This document shows positions 35,852 to 46,096 of a stretch of DNA of 64,000 bases, in pieces. Both the position numbers and the translations under genes were made by a program. Below the pieces are notes generated by a model. That model was not told the origin of the DNA. It worked only from the letters and a program-made list of their open reading frames with translations, and did not search any database. Position 1 is the first letter of the stretch; each line of letters opens with the position of its first letter. The stretch spans positions 3,478,501 through 3,542,500 of the forward strand of contig NZ_AP024154.1 in NCBI RefSeq assembly GCF_015533855.1. The letters run 5' to 3'. The stretch is from Echinicola sp. 20G. GTDB lineage: Bacteria > Bacteroidota > Bacteroidia > Cytophagales > Cyclobacteriaceae.

Positions 35852-38155
35852 TTAAAATTCGTATTTCAGCCTTAGACTTATATTCCTTCCCATTTCGTGG
35901 GAGAAATACCTAAAGCGATTCATGTAATTTTTATATTCTGTATTAAAGATGTTGTTAACAGAAAGTCCTCCTTTTAAGCTACTTGATGTTGCGGAAAATA
36001 TGGTTCTGTTATAGCTGATATTCCATAGGTTATAGCCTGGAGGAGCTGGGGCAAGATCAAAATCCGGTTCTCGCCTTTGTTTGAAGACGGATAAGTTACT
36101 TAGTGTTAATTTGCCAAATTGTTCTTTTTGATAATTTAAGCCAGTTTCTATTTGATCCGCAGGGATAAAGGGAAGGTAATTATGGTCAATCAGGTTTTTG
36201 GCACGGATTATACTTCCCTTAATGTACCAAGAAAGAGTTGGAAGAAGCTCGTAATTGGTGCTCAGGTCAATGCCCCAAAAAGAAGCATCGGTCTGTAGGT
36301 ATTCATATACATTAAACGTGCCACGAAGGGAGACATATTGTTCTCCGGTAGGGTTTAGGTAGATGTAATTGTTGATTTTATGGTAATAACCTGTCAATTC
36401 TGCACTGAGCTTGTCCTTTGTGAAATTCAAGGTATTAACCCATTTGATGGCCTGCTCACTGACAAAATCTGGATTGCCTATTTCTACTGCGGCAGCACCA
36501 TGATGAAGTCCTTGACTAAATTGCTCATTGATATTTGGAGGCCTCCATGCTGAGCCAATATTGGACGTAATCATCCAATAATTATTAAAGCTATATGCAG
36601 CACCCAATGAAGCCGTGAAGTTTTTGAAAGTAAAATCCCTTTCTTCCAACTCTCCTGATTGATTGTATCGGGCGGCATCTACATACCGAAAATCATACCT
36701 TGCTCCAGCTTCAAATTCAAAAGGACCGTTGATATATTTTTCTGTGGCATAAGCTCCTAAATTAACGAGATCGTAATTGGGGATAAGTGGCGTGACTCCA
36801 GTGCCAGGAACGTTGTTGTTGGCTTGTTGGAGAACATTGATTCCGAATGTTCCATCCCATTTTTTGAAAGTCGGGTGCTCATAGGATACGTCAAAGGTGT
36901 TGGTAAATAACTCCAAATCCAATGCTGCATGATCATTTAAACTTCCCCTTCTTTTATCAAACTCTTGTCTGTTGTTTTTCTGAAAAGCATAACTGAAATT
37001 GACCACTCCATCATTATTCAAATGGTAGTGGCCTTTGGCTTTGAATAATTGATGATTTACTTTTTGTCTTGGATTTTCAATGGAGTATGAGAATCCCTTA
37101 TCAGAAAAAGGCCTTCCGTTTTCTATCAGGTCATCTAGATCACTCGAATTACCAGTGTGAGAATCACTCAGAATTCCAATTTCAGTAGAAAAGCGGCTAT
37201 AGAATAACTCCATGCCCAAAGTTTTAGTGTTGTAACCTAGGGCTCCGGAGAAATTGAGCTCTCTCATACCTGTATTGTCTTGATAGTAATTAGGGCTTTT
37301 GATATTACCGCCTACTCTTGAAGAAGCTTGTACTCTGTAACCAAACCCTTGTAGTTTTTTGATACCTCCTTCTAAACTTATGGAGCCAGCTCCTGATTGG
37401 CCATTTGTCGCTCCAATCAAATTGGCAGCGCCTTTTAACCCACCACTTACGGGCAGTTTTGGTGGTGTAACTAATATTACTCCTCCCATAGCTTCCGGTC
37501 CAAAACGGACTGTTTCAGCTCCCTTTACCACAGATATGTCTTCAGCCATAAAAGGATCTATTTCAGGGGCATGTTCGCCTCCCCATTGCTGTCCTTCTTG
37601 CCTTACCCCATTGTTTAGAATCATGATTCTATTACTGTGCATACCATGAATTACTGGCTTTGAGATATTGGCGCCTGTGGTGAAGGTGGTGACTCCAGGT
37701 AGGTCTTTAAGGGTCTCTCCAAGATTTTTACCACGATTTTCATCCAAAATGGCTTTCCCAATATTACTGATATTGTTAAGTGTGCTTACCGCATCTTTGT
37801 GCCCTACGATTTCAACACCATCAATCAAATATTCCTTTGGCGTTATTCTTATGGTCAGATTTACATTTTCATGGACATTTAACTGTACTGTTTGGGGACT
37901 GTAACCTAAAAATTCTACCGTAATAATGTAGTGTCCTTCACAAATGTTTTCGAAGTTAAAATTTCCATTAGGATTGGTAATAGCCCCTTTTTCTAGCTCC
38001 TTGATCCATATATATGCTCCTTCAATAGCTTCATTGCTTTCAGTGTCCACTACCTTCCCTCTAACGCTAAAATTGCAGTTACTTTGACCAAAAGCTGTGC
38101 TTTGTGAGATAAAAAGCAATAACAATACTATGCTAAGTTGATTTAGGTATTTCAT
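35852..38155 (-). CDS. TonB-dependent outer-membrane receptor
   Basis: A 767-residue receptor: signal peptide (1-23), a carboxypeptidase-regulatory-like domain (about 28-110), plug (about 118-225) and 22-strand barrel ending in LRLKYEF with the C-terminal Phe needed for assembly. The plug carries KPVIHGMHSNRIMILNNGV and QQWGGEHAPEID. The His-rich plug and SQGLHHGAAAV loop resemble receptors for zinc or other metals (ZnuD-like), which is inference. Its promoter overlaps a palindrome (38171-38183) and could be regulated by a metal sensor. Operon with the lipoprotein downstream. Confidence 0.9.
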   Translation of the reverse strand: MKYLNQLSIVLLLLFISQSTAFGQSNCNFSVRGKVVDTESNEAIEGAYIWIKELEKGAITNPNGNFNFENICEGHYIITVEFLGYSPQTVQLNVHENVNLTIRITPKEYLIDGVEIVGHKDAVSTLNNISNIGKAILDENRGKNLGETLKDLPGVTTFTTGANISKPVIHGMHSNRIMILNNGVRQEGQQWGGEHAPEIDPFMAEDISVVKGAETVRFGPEAMGGVILVTPPKLPVSGGLKGAANLIGATNGQSGAGSISLEGGIKKLQGFGYRVQASSRVGGNIKSPNYYQDNTGMRELNFSGALGYNTKTLGMELFYSRFSTEIGILSDSHTGNSSDLDDLIENGRPFSDKGFSYSIENPRQKVNHQLFKAKGHYHLNNDGVVNFSYAFQKNNRQEFDKRRGSLNDHAALDLELFTNTFDVSYEHPTFKKWDGTFGINVLQQANNNVPGTGVTPLIPNYDLVNLGAYATEKYINGPFEFEAGARYDFRYVDAARYNQSGELEERDFTFKNFTASLGAAYSFNNYWMITSNIGSAWRPPNINEQFSQGLHHGAAAVEIGNPDFVSEQAIKWVNTLNFTKDKLSAELTGYYHKINNYIYLNPTGEQYVSLRGTFNVYEYLQTDASFWGIDLSTNYELLPTLSWYIKGSIIRAKNLIDHNYLPFIPADQIETGLNYQKEQFGKLTLSNLSVFKQRREPDFDLAPAPPGYNLWNISYNRTIFSATSSSLKGGLSVNNIFNTEYKNYMNRFRYFSHEMGRNISLRLKYEF

Positions 38156-38160
38156 TGCTG

Positions 38161-38193
38161 CAAATATAATGCAATAATGTTGCTTTTTGCAAC
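38161..38193 (-). promoter_or_regulatory. Receptor promoter with embedded palindrome
   Basis: On the minus strand GTTG (38193-38190), 21 bases, then TATATTTG (38168-38161), a perfect TAnnTTTG box. Between them lies the inverted repeat GCAA-N5-TTGC (38171-38183). The box ends five bases before the ATG at 38155, so the message would be leaderless or nearly so. A protein on the palindrome would block the promoter. Confidence 0.5.
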
Positions 38194-38255
38194 CATGTTT
38201 CAGGAAATGTTATGGTCTTTGAGCAGATCAATATTAAAGTTGGTAGAAGATCTTG

Positions 38256-38292
38256 TCAAAACTAAAAATGCAGCCTTTATAGGGCTGCATTT
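38256..38292 (-). terminator. Terminator of the large receptor gene
   Basis: A perfect 10-bp stem (38283-38292 with 38266-38275), seven-base loop, and a T-rich tail on the minus strand. Confidence 0.55.
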
Positions 38293-38313
38293 CTTTACGG
38301 TTTAGTAAGGTAG

Positions 38314-41079
38314 TTAATCATATTGTGGTTTGCTTCCACCAAATGCTCTTAAATTGTAGGTTAAGGTAACCATGAAAAACTGTCTCAGCACTTCAGTTCT
38401 TTCATTTTCGATATATACATCAGTGACATTTCTATTGATACTGGTGTTTTGGTTCAATAAGTCAAAAACTGTCATTTTTAGCTCAAGGTTTTGGGAAGGA
38501 GGGAATCGGTAGCCAAAATCGGCATTCATTAACCAAATGGACTGGTCATATTCTTCACCTAGTCCTATGTAAAACTGATTGTTCACATTGGTGCTGAAGA
38601 AGAAACCTTTCCAGAAATTCCAATAAAGGTCAAGCCTGGTGCTCTGTGAATAATAATTGCTATCTCTATCCTTCTGAAGGGTGCTCCTCACAATATTGTA
38701 ATTGGCACTGGTGCTTAAGTTGAAATCAAGTTTTTCACTTACATTACTAGAAATACCCAAGCCTTGCCCCATTCCCAAACTATGGTTGGTATTCAATTGA
38801 TCATTGATTAGACCAGGTTGATTTGAGTAATTCAATCTGGTGTCCAAGTTCAAGTTGCTTTTCATAAATCCAAGAGGGAATCCAAATGATATGCTTGTAT
38901 TTGCATTCCACGCATTTTCGAGGTTGACAGGTCGGCTTAACTGCCCACCTTGTCTGAGTAACACATCGTCTTGAATTAAGGTGTCTTTAGTGGCAATGTA
39001 AGTACTGGTTCCCATGAAATTTTTACGAACCCCCGCTGATAGCCACATAAAGAAAGACTTAGAATTCTCTAAGTTGATTTTTTTGATTCTAGAGAAAATT
39101 CTATGCTCATATTCTTGCTCCAGTTCAGGGTTACCCATTGAAATTTGGAGAGGGTTGCTGTTGTCAATGACGTCTTGCAATTGACGAACCGAAGGAGCAT
39201 CTGTGTCTGCTCTATAGCCAAGTCGGATACTGGTGGATTTATCCGGTTCATAATCAATAAACATTCTTGGGACAAAGTTTTTGAAGGTTCTCTTCGTATT
39301 TTCATAGCCAGGAAAAAGCCGGTCACTGTTTAGCTTGGCTACTTCATAGTTCAACGCAGTGAAAATCCTGAGTGTTTCTGTATTGTGACGTAAGCCTAGA
39401 CTTAGCTCTTGACGATTGTACCCGTTCTTAAATTCATTACTCAAAGTGGTGTCTCTTTCAAAAATGGTAGACTCCATTTCTCTTTGGGAAACATCTTGCA
39501 GGTTTTTACTGTTGTCATTACCAAATTCGTACTCCAATCTTAACTGGGTGTGTTCCCCAATTGGTTCTGTATATTCAATTTCTGCTTCGTATTCGAAACG
39601 ATCGTTGTTGGTAATGGTTCTCTGGATCAAACTATCCAAGTTGTTGGACTGATAGTTCCGATTAGCAGAAAGAAGTAGTGATTCACTATTATTGTCCCGA
39701 TAGCCCGTTTCAATAGAGGTAGATATGGTACGTCCAGGTCTGTCAAATTTAAACCGATAGGTGAAGTCGTTATCAATTCTTAAAGCCTCATTTTCGGAAT
39801 TAGTAAGGTTCACTGTTTCACTAATAGGAGTACTTCTATCATAGAGGTTTCTAGCAACCAACTTGTTCAATGAGTTGCCCTTTTCATAAGAAAACCTTGG
39901 TCGCCAGATAATAGCATGTCTTTCAGTGATATCATACTCCAATTTCATAGTCATCCTGTGCGTTTGGCTATTGTTTTGGTTTTGCACGTTTTCGTCATAG
40001 AATTGAAGGCTATCACTTGGAAGAATGTATTCTCTTGTAGAGGTTCTTCTTAGGGTGTTTTTGCTATCGTTGAAAAAATAGTTCCCTGAGAATTTAGCCT
40101 TACCTCCATCAAATTTATCTGTAAAATTTGTTCCAATAGAGTTGGTTTTTGTGATACCTGGACGTTCCCTGACGGTCAGGTCATCACTATCCCTTCGTCC
40201 CCAACCACGGTCATTTCCAGACCCGAATGCGCCTGTTAAATCATCAGCAGAAAAATTTTGTTGGTTGATGTTGTTGCTCAAGCCAAGTAAGGACAGCCGT
40301 TGGGTTCCTTCAAAAAAGTGAACGGCGCCTCCTACTAGATAGTTGTCATCGGTACCATATCCGGCAAATAATTGACCGAATTTTCCTCCTCTTTTATCCT
40401 TTTTTGTAATGATATTGATGGTCTTAATGGTTTCCCCATCATCAAAGCCTGTCAATCTTGCCTGATCACTTTTTTGGTCCAAAAATTCGATTTTATCAAT
40501 GACCTCAACAGGAAGGTTTTGCATAGCCATGGCTGGATCATCACCAAAGAAAGGTTCTCCATCTACTAATACTCGTCCAACAGTTTCTCCTTGCACTTCA
40601 ATGGTACCTCCTCTCATAACCACTCCGGGCATCTTCCTGATGAGTTCTCCTGCACTGGCTTGTGATCTTGTTTTGTAGGCATTGGCATTGAAAGAAATGG
40701 TATCTCCTTTTACTTCACCTGTCATGACTTGCCCGGTCACTTCCACCTCCTGAAGCTGAGTTGCATCTTCTTCGATTGCAATGACGCCAAGGTTATTGGA
40801 AGAGAGATTGCTGTAGTTTTTACTCAAGGTTTGATAGCCTATAAAACTTACCTCTAGTATAAAGGATGAGACTTCAGGGTTTTGGATGCTGAAGTTTCCA
40901 TTCTCGTCTGTAAAAGCATTAGCAAGGGTTTCATCTTGACTATTTTTAATAAAAATGTAAGCACCTGGAAGCGTCTCCTCTGAAATTTTGTCTACAATTT
41001 TACCCTTGAGCATTTCTTGTCCAAATAGATTGCTCTGAAGTAACATCGTAAAAAATAGAAAAGAATATAGCTTTCGCAT
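38314..41079 (-). CDS. Large TonB-dependent receptor / outer-membrane beta-barrel protein
   Basis: A 921-residue outer-membrane protein: signal peptide (MRKLYSFLFFTMLLQSNLFG), a carboxypeptidase-regulatory-like domain (about 27-110), a plug-like domain containing GDTISFNANAYKTRSQASAGELIRKMPGV and VLVDGEPFFGDDPA, then a long barrel with alternating aromatic strands. It belongs to the group that ends in TLTYNLRAFGG, different from SusC. Ligand unknown. The start at 41079 (ATG) is preferred to the TTG at 41094. It is a single gene; the minus-strand stem at 38256-38292, which lies downstream of its stop, is its likely terminator. Confidence 0.87.
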   Translation of the reverse strand: MRKLYSFLFFTMLLQSNLFGQEMLKGKIVDKISEETLPGAYIFIKNSQDETLANAFTDENGNFSIQNPEVSSFILEVSFIGYQTLSKNYSNLSSNNLGVIAIEEDATQLQEVEVTGQVMTGEVKGDTISFNANAYKTRSQASAGELIRKMPGVVMRGGTIEVQGETVGRVLVDGEPFFGDDPAMAMQNLPVEVIDKIEFLDQKSDQARLTGFDDGETIKTINIITKKDKRGGKFGQLFAGYGTDDNYLVGGAVHFFEGTQRLSLLGLSNNINQQNFSADDLTGAFGSGNDRGWGRRDSDDLTVRERPGITKTNSIGTNFTDKFDGGKAKFSGNYFFNDSKNTLRRTSTREYILPSDSLQFYDENVQNQNNSQTHRMTMKLEYDITERHAIIWRPRFSYEKGNSLNKLVARNLYDRSTPISETVNLTNSENEALRIDNDFTYRFKFDRPGRTISTSIETGYRDNNSESLLLSANRNYQSNNLDSLIQRTITNNDRFEYEAEIEYTEPIGEHTQLRLEYEFGNDNSKNLQDVSQREMESTIFERDTTLSNEFKNGYNRQELSLGLRHNTETLRIFTALNYEVAKLNSDRLFPGYENTKRTFKNFVPRMFIDYEPDKSTSIRLGYRADTDAPSVRQLQDVIDNSNPLQISMGNPELEQEYEHRIFSRIKKINLENSKSFFMWLSAGVRKNFMGTSTYIATKDTLIQDDVLLRQGGQLSRPVNLENAWNANTSISFGFPLGFMKSNLNLDTRLNYSNQPGLINDQLNTNHSLGMGQGLGISSNVSEKLDFNLSTSANYNIVRSTLQKDRDSNYYSQSTRLDLYWNFWKGFFFSTNVNNQFYIGLGEEYDQSIWLMNADFGYRFPPSQNLELKMTVFDLLNQNTSINRNVTDVYIENERTEVLRQFFMVTLTYNLRAFGGSKPQYD

Positions 41080-41379
41080 GTTGTTGATTTTCAATTTGTT
41101 GGTAATTAATTTAGTGGGGGCTCTCTTTATAATAGACTACAAAATTACGTAAAGGTTTCCCTAAAGCGTAGATTATTCTATGAATGGAGACAAAGGGAGT
41201 TAAACGGGGAGTATTAATGGTTGGAGATTAATTGTTTTTAGTGGGTTTTATTTTATTATGGGATAAATTAACTACAATAATTCAGATAGCCTGATCCAGG
41301 AAATAAGTTAATTTGACTACTTTTTTAAGTTTGAATCTTTTCTCACTTAAACCCATTTCATGTATTTGAGAAAAGTTTT

Positions 41380-41411
41380 TTGTTGATACAATGTGATTGT
41401 TGATCAACAAT
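41380..41411. promoter_or_regulatory. Operator-like palindrome with direct half-site
   Basis: ATTGTTGATCAACAAT (41396-41411) is a perfect 16-bp palindrome, and the half-site TTGTTGAT also occurs 17 bases upstream (41380-41387). Position, about 100 bases before the subtilase promoter box, suggests a regulator site. Confidence 0.4.
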
Positions 41412-41490
41412 TTGGTCAGTTATATTTTAATGCTTCAAATTTTATCTAACTTTATACTTTGTTTATTGTATTTTAAATTAAATTGATCCA

Positions 41491-41519
41491 GTTGTGATTT
41501 TATTTTTTTATTAGTTTTG
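41491..41519 (+). promoter_or_regulatory. Probable promoter of the subtilase gene
   Basis: GTTG (41491-41494), 17 bases, TAGTTTTG (41512-41519), which fits TAnnTTTG. The ATG is 20 bases further on. Confidence 0.45.
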
Positions 41520-41539
41520 CAATTTTAAATTGAACTATT

Positions 41540-42778
41540 ATGATAGTACTTCTACGCAATCCAAAAGTGGTTAAAATAAGTCTTTTTATAACCGCCATCT
41601 TATTTTATGCATGTCACAATGAATTTCCTCTTCCTGAACAAAAGGTAGAAAAAGCTACAGAAGAGTTTGAATTGATCCCTGATCAATATATTGTTGTTCT
41701 TGAGGATGAATCTGTGAATGCGAGATTAACGGAGTCTAATAACGATATACATGAATGCGTAAAATTAAGGGTGATGGATTTAATGAACGGTATTGAGAAT
41801 AAGGAGGAGAAAATTGAGAGAGTTTATATTCGGAATTTTCTTGGTTTCTCAGCTAGGTTAAACAAAGAGGAGTTGCTTGTATTGTCAAACAAAAATGGTG
41901 TAAAAAAAATTGAACAAGATAAGGTAATTAAACTTCCCACAGAACCTTCCAGTTTAGGTATTCCTTCCTTAAAAAAAAGTAAAAAGGACAAAGAAGGAGA
42001 TATGATTCCTTATGGAGTGGCAAGGGTAGGAGGCCCTGTGAAATATAAAGGTAAAAACGTTGCTTTTATTATGGATACAGGGATTGACTTAAAGCATAAA
42101 GATTTGAGAGTAAAGGGGGCTAAAGGATTCAATGCATTTAAAACTGGGCAGGATGGAGAAAGTCTACAAGACTATCATGGTCATGGAACCCATGTTGCAG
42201 GAATTTTAGCAGCTAAGTTAGATGGAAAGGGAGTAGCAGGGGTAGCAGCAGGAGCATGGGTCATTCCCATTAAAATCTTGAATGGTGATGGAAAGGGGTC
42301 TCTGTCAGGCTTCCTTGAAGCGATTGAATATATTAATGAGCATGGTAAATGTGGCGATGTGGTCAACTTAAGTATAACCGCGCCTACCTCGCCAACATTG
42401 GATAATGCTGTTCTTGAAACTTCGAAAAAAGGAATTTATTTCGTTTTGTCTGCAGGGAATGAAAACATTCCTGCGCAGTATGTGTCACCTTCCAGAGTTA
42501 ATGGAGATTATATTTTTACAGTGTCTGCTATGGATAGTGAAGATAATTTTACAGCATTTTCAAATTATGGCAATCCTCCAGTTGATTGGTGTGCTCCGGG
42601 ACAAACTATTTATTCTACTTGGAAAGGAGGTCTCTACGAATATAATAGCGGAACATCCATGGCTGCTCCACACGTGGCGGGCCTGGTTTTGTTGGGAGGA
42701 CCTGAGATTGGGGGATATGTCAAAAACGATCCTGATGGTGACCCAGACCCGATAGCTGTTTATAAGGCGCCCAAGTAA
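41540..42778 (+). CDS. Subtilisin-like S8 serine protease, probably lipid-anchored
   Basis: A 412-residue protease: signal sequence ending at Cys25 (LFYAC, a borderline lipobox), an inhibitor-I9 propeptide (about 45-135), and a peptidase S8 domain. The catalytic triad is Asp179 in FIMDTGIDLKHKDL, His215 in HGHGTHVAGI and Ser373 in GTSMAAPHVAG, with the oxyanion Asn in LSAGNENIP. The short PDGDPDPIA tail after the catalytic domain has no sorting domain of the type IX secretion system. It converges on the DUF3820 gene with a 14-base gap and no clear terminator. Confidence 0.92.
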   Translation: MIVLLRNPKVVKISLFITAILFYACHNEFPLPEQKVEKATEEFELIPDQYIVVLEDESVNARLTESNNDIHECVKLRVMDLMNGIENKEEKIERVYIRNFLGFSARLNKEELLVLSNKNGVKKIEQDKVIKLPTEPSSLGIPSLKKSKKDKEGDMIPYGVARVGGPVKYKGKNVAFIMDTGIDLKHKDLRVKGAKGFNAFKTGQDGESLQDYHGHGTHVAGILAAKLDGKGVAGVAAGAWVIPIKILNGDGKGSLSGFLEAIEYINEHGKCGDVVNLSITAPTSPTLDNAVLETSKKGIYFVLSAGNENIPAQYVSPSRVNGDYIFTVSAMDSEDNFTAFSNYGNPPVDWCAPGQTIYSTWKGGLYEYNSGTSMAAPHVAGLVLLGGPEIGGYVKNDPDGDPDPIAVYKAPK

Positions 42779-42792
42779 ATTTGGACAAATTT

Positions 42793-43020
42793 TCAATCTT
42801 GAGGTTTGTACCTCTTTTTTAATTCTGTAATCAAGTATTCCAATCCATTGATCCTTATTTCGTACATGGTATGCAACCACATGCCTAACTTTCCTTCTGG
42901 AAAGCCTTTTTTGTACATCCATACCAAATAATGTTCAGGGATGTCACAGATGAGTCTTCCTTTGTATTTTCCAAAAGGCATTCTTTTGGTGACTATCTCA
43001 ATAAGGATTTCATTTTGCAT
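42793..43020 (-). CDS. DUF3820 family small protein
   Basis: A 75-residue protein with the DUF3820 signature in order: MPFGKYKGRLICDIPEHYLVWM, KGFPEGKLG and MYEIRINGLEYLI. Members resemble a small nucleic-acid-modifying or binding fold and are of unknown function; an old link to quorum-sensing-regulated virulence factors exists for one homologue. The ATG at 43020 is preferred over the TTG at 43026. Confidence 0.88.
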   Translation of the reverse strand: MQNEILIEIVTKRMPFGKYKGRLICDIPEHYLVWMYKKGFPEGKLGMWLHTMYEIRINGLEYLITELKKRYKPQD

Positions 43021-43132
43021 ACCCAAAGATATTGGAAATCATCTTATCTTTAAATTTCTCAAAAGGCTTCAAACACCAACTATCCTCTTAAACTTTTGAG
43101 CGAAAATAGATAGCTAAGATTATCAATGGATT

Positions 43133-44533
43133 ATGAAAAAGAAACTGATCAACTTATTTGTATTGTTTTTTATTACATGGAGCACTTTTGGACAAAGTGT
43201 GAATTTGGAAGGAAGCTGGAAGGGTGAATTAAAGGTGATGGCCCAAAAGCTACCTTTGGTTTTCAATTTCCATCAAGAAAATGGAGATTGGAAAGGAACG
43301 ATGGATAGTCCTGCGCAGGGTGCTAAGGGAATTGCCATTAGCAAAGTGCTTTTTACAGCCCCCATGCTAGCATTTGAAATTGATCAATTGAAAATCAGCT
43401 ACCAAGGAGTCCTTGTCAATGATTCCATCCAAGGAACGTTTAAGCAGGGTGGAATGGAATTTCCATTGAATTTGTCCAAAATGGCAGAAGGGGAGTCTAC
43501 TCTCGGAGCTAGGCCTCAAGAACCTAAGCCTCCATTTGACTATGACATCATTGAAACATCTTTTACGAATTTAAAAGAAGGCATTACCTTGAAAGGAACC
43601 ATTACCAAACCCAAAGGCATGGGGCCTTTTCCAGCAGTGGTTTTAGTCAGTGGATCTGGCAAGCAAAACAGAAATGGAGAATTGTTGGGCCATCAACCCC
43701 TTTGGGTGATTGCAGATTATTTGAGCAGCAATGGTATCGCGGTTTTGCGCTATGATGAAAGGGGAGTAGGAGAGTCTGAAGGTGACTTTAATAAAGCAAC
43801 CAGCTTTGACTTCAAAAAGGATGCTGTTTTGGCCTTGGCTCATTTGAAGAAGTATCCTTTTGTGGATCAGGTCAGAAGTGGAGTGATTGGTCATAGTGAA
43901 GGTGGAATGATCGTATGGATCATGGCTGCTGAAGAAAAGGGGATGGGCTTTGGTATTTCACTAGCCGGACCTGTTGTGCCAATAGCTGAGCTGATGAAGC
44001 AGCAAACCAAAGATGTACTGGCTTCATCCGGGGCATCACCTGAGATCATGGCAGAGCAAAGCCAACTTAATGAAATGATCTATGAAGTTTTTAAGGAAAC
44101 AAAGGATTTTGATTCTTTGAAGCCTAAGCTTAATTCCGCCTTAAAAGAATACTTGGAATCGAAAAGCGATATTGATTCCGTCAATTCAGAACAGTTGGCC
44201 CAACTGGAACAAGCTTATGGAAAGATGATCACCCCATGGTTTTTTACCTTTTTGAAATTTGATCCATCGGTATATATCAATCAAAGCAAAGTACCTGTTT
44301 TGGCTCTCTTTGGAGAGAATGACATACAAGTAAATGGACCGATCAATAAGGAAGCGTTGGAAGATCTGCAAAAAAACACAAAAGGAATCGAGGTAGAGAC
44401 CAAACTTTACCCTGGACTTAATCATCTCTTTCAACCTTCTGAAACTGGAAGTGTGAGTGAGTATGCCCAAATAGAAGTGACTTTTGATGAGGAAGTCCTC
44501 CAAGACATGGTCAATTGGATAAAGAGCTTGTGA
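43133..44533 (+). CDS. Secreted alpha/beta hydrolase with an N-terminal beta domain
   Basis: A 466-residue protein: signal peptide (1-20), an N-terminal domain of about 100 residues (LEGSWKGELK, GDWKGTMDSPAQGAKGI, VNDSIQGTFKQGGMEFPLNL) that looks like a lipocalin-like small beta unit, then an alpha/beta hydrolase with nucleophile Ser255 in GHSEGG, an acid in FGENDIQV and His in GLNHLFQ. Dienelactone-hydrolase-like and peptidase families are both possible. Periplasmic esterase or peptidase is likely; substrate unknown. Confidence 0.85.
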   Translation: MKKKLINLFVLFFITWSTFGQSVNLEGSWKGELKVMAQKLPLVFNFHQENGDWKGTMDSPAQGAKGIAISKVLFTAPMLAFEIDQLKISYQGVLVNDSIQGTFKQGGMEFPLNLSKMAEGESTLGARPQEPKPPFDYDIIETSFTNLKEGITLKGTITKPKGMGPFPAVVLVSGSGKQNRNGELLGHQPLWVIADYLSSNGIAVLRYDERGVGESEGDFNKATSFDFKKDAVLALAHLKKYPFVDQVRSGVIGHSEGGMIVWIMAAEEKGMGFGISLAGPVVPIAELMKQQTKDVLASSGASPEIMAEQSQLNEMIYEVFKETKDFDSLKPKLNSALKEYLESKSDIDSVNSEQLAQLEQAYGKMITPWFFTFLKFDPSVYINQSKVPVLALFGENDIQVNGPINKEALEDLQKNTKGIEVETKLYPGLNHLFQPSETGSVSEYAQIEVTFDEEVLQDMVNWIKSL

Positions 44534-45883
<1,350 letters not shown>

Positions 45884-45905
45884 GAGGTAAGAACCTTTAA
45901 AATAT

Positions 45906-45941
45906 AAAAGCCGGTCAAGAGAGATTTTGATCGGCTTTTTT
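45906..45941 (+). terminator. Terminator of gapA
   Basis: A 13-bp stem with one G-T pair (45906-45918 with 45927-45939), eight-base loop, ending in six Ts. Confidence 0.85.
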
Positions 45942-46096
45942 GTTCAAAAGCCGTATGAGGATTTATCTATCGTGTTGGTTGAAAACATAAAAAGAAGAGT
46001 TGTTTTTTGCTAATGCTAAGCTTCAAATAGGTTAAGTTATGCAAAGCCCTAACTATAATTGCCTCTCTGTTCTTGTATTGTTAAGGTTTTGGCATT

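Larger units (their letters stand above)
41095..41539. other. Divergent intergenic region, 445+ bases
   Basis: AT-rich region between the large receptor and the subtilase gene. It holds a 16-bp palindrome with a repeated TTGTTGAT half-site (41380-41411) and a promoter for the subtilase (41491-41519). No RNA gene or ORF of note was seen. Confidence 0.5.
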
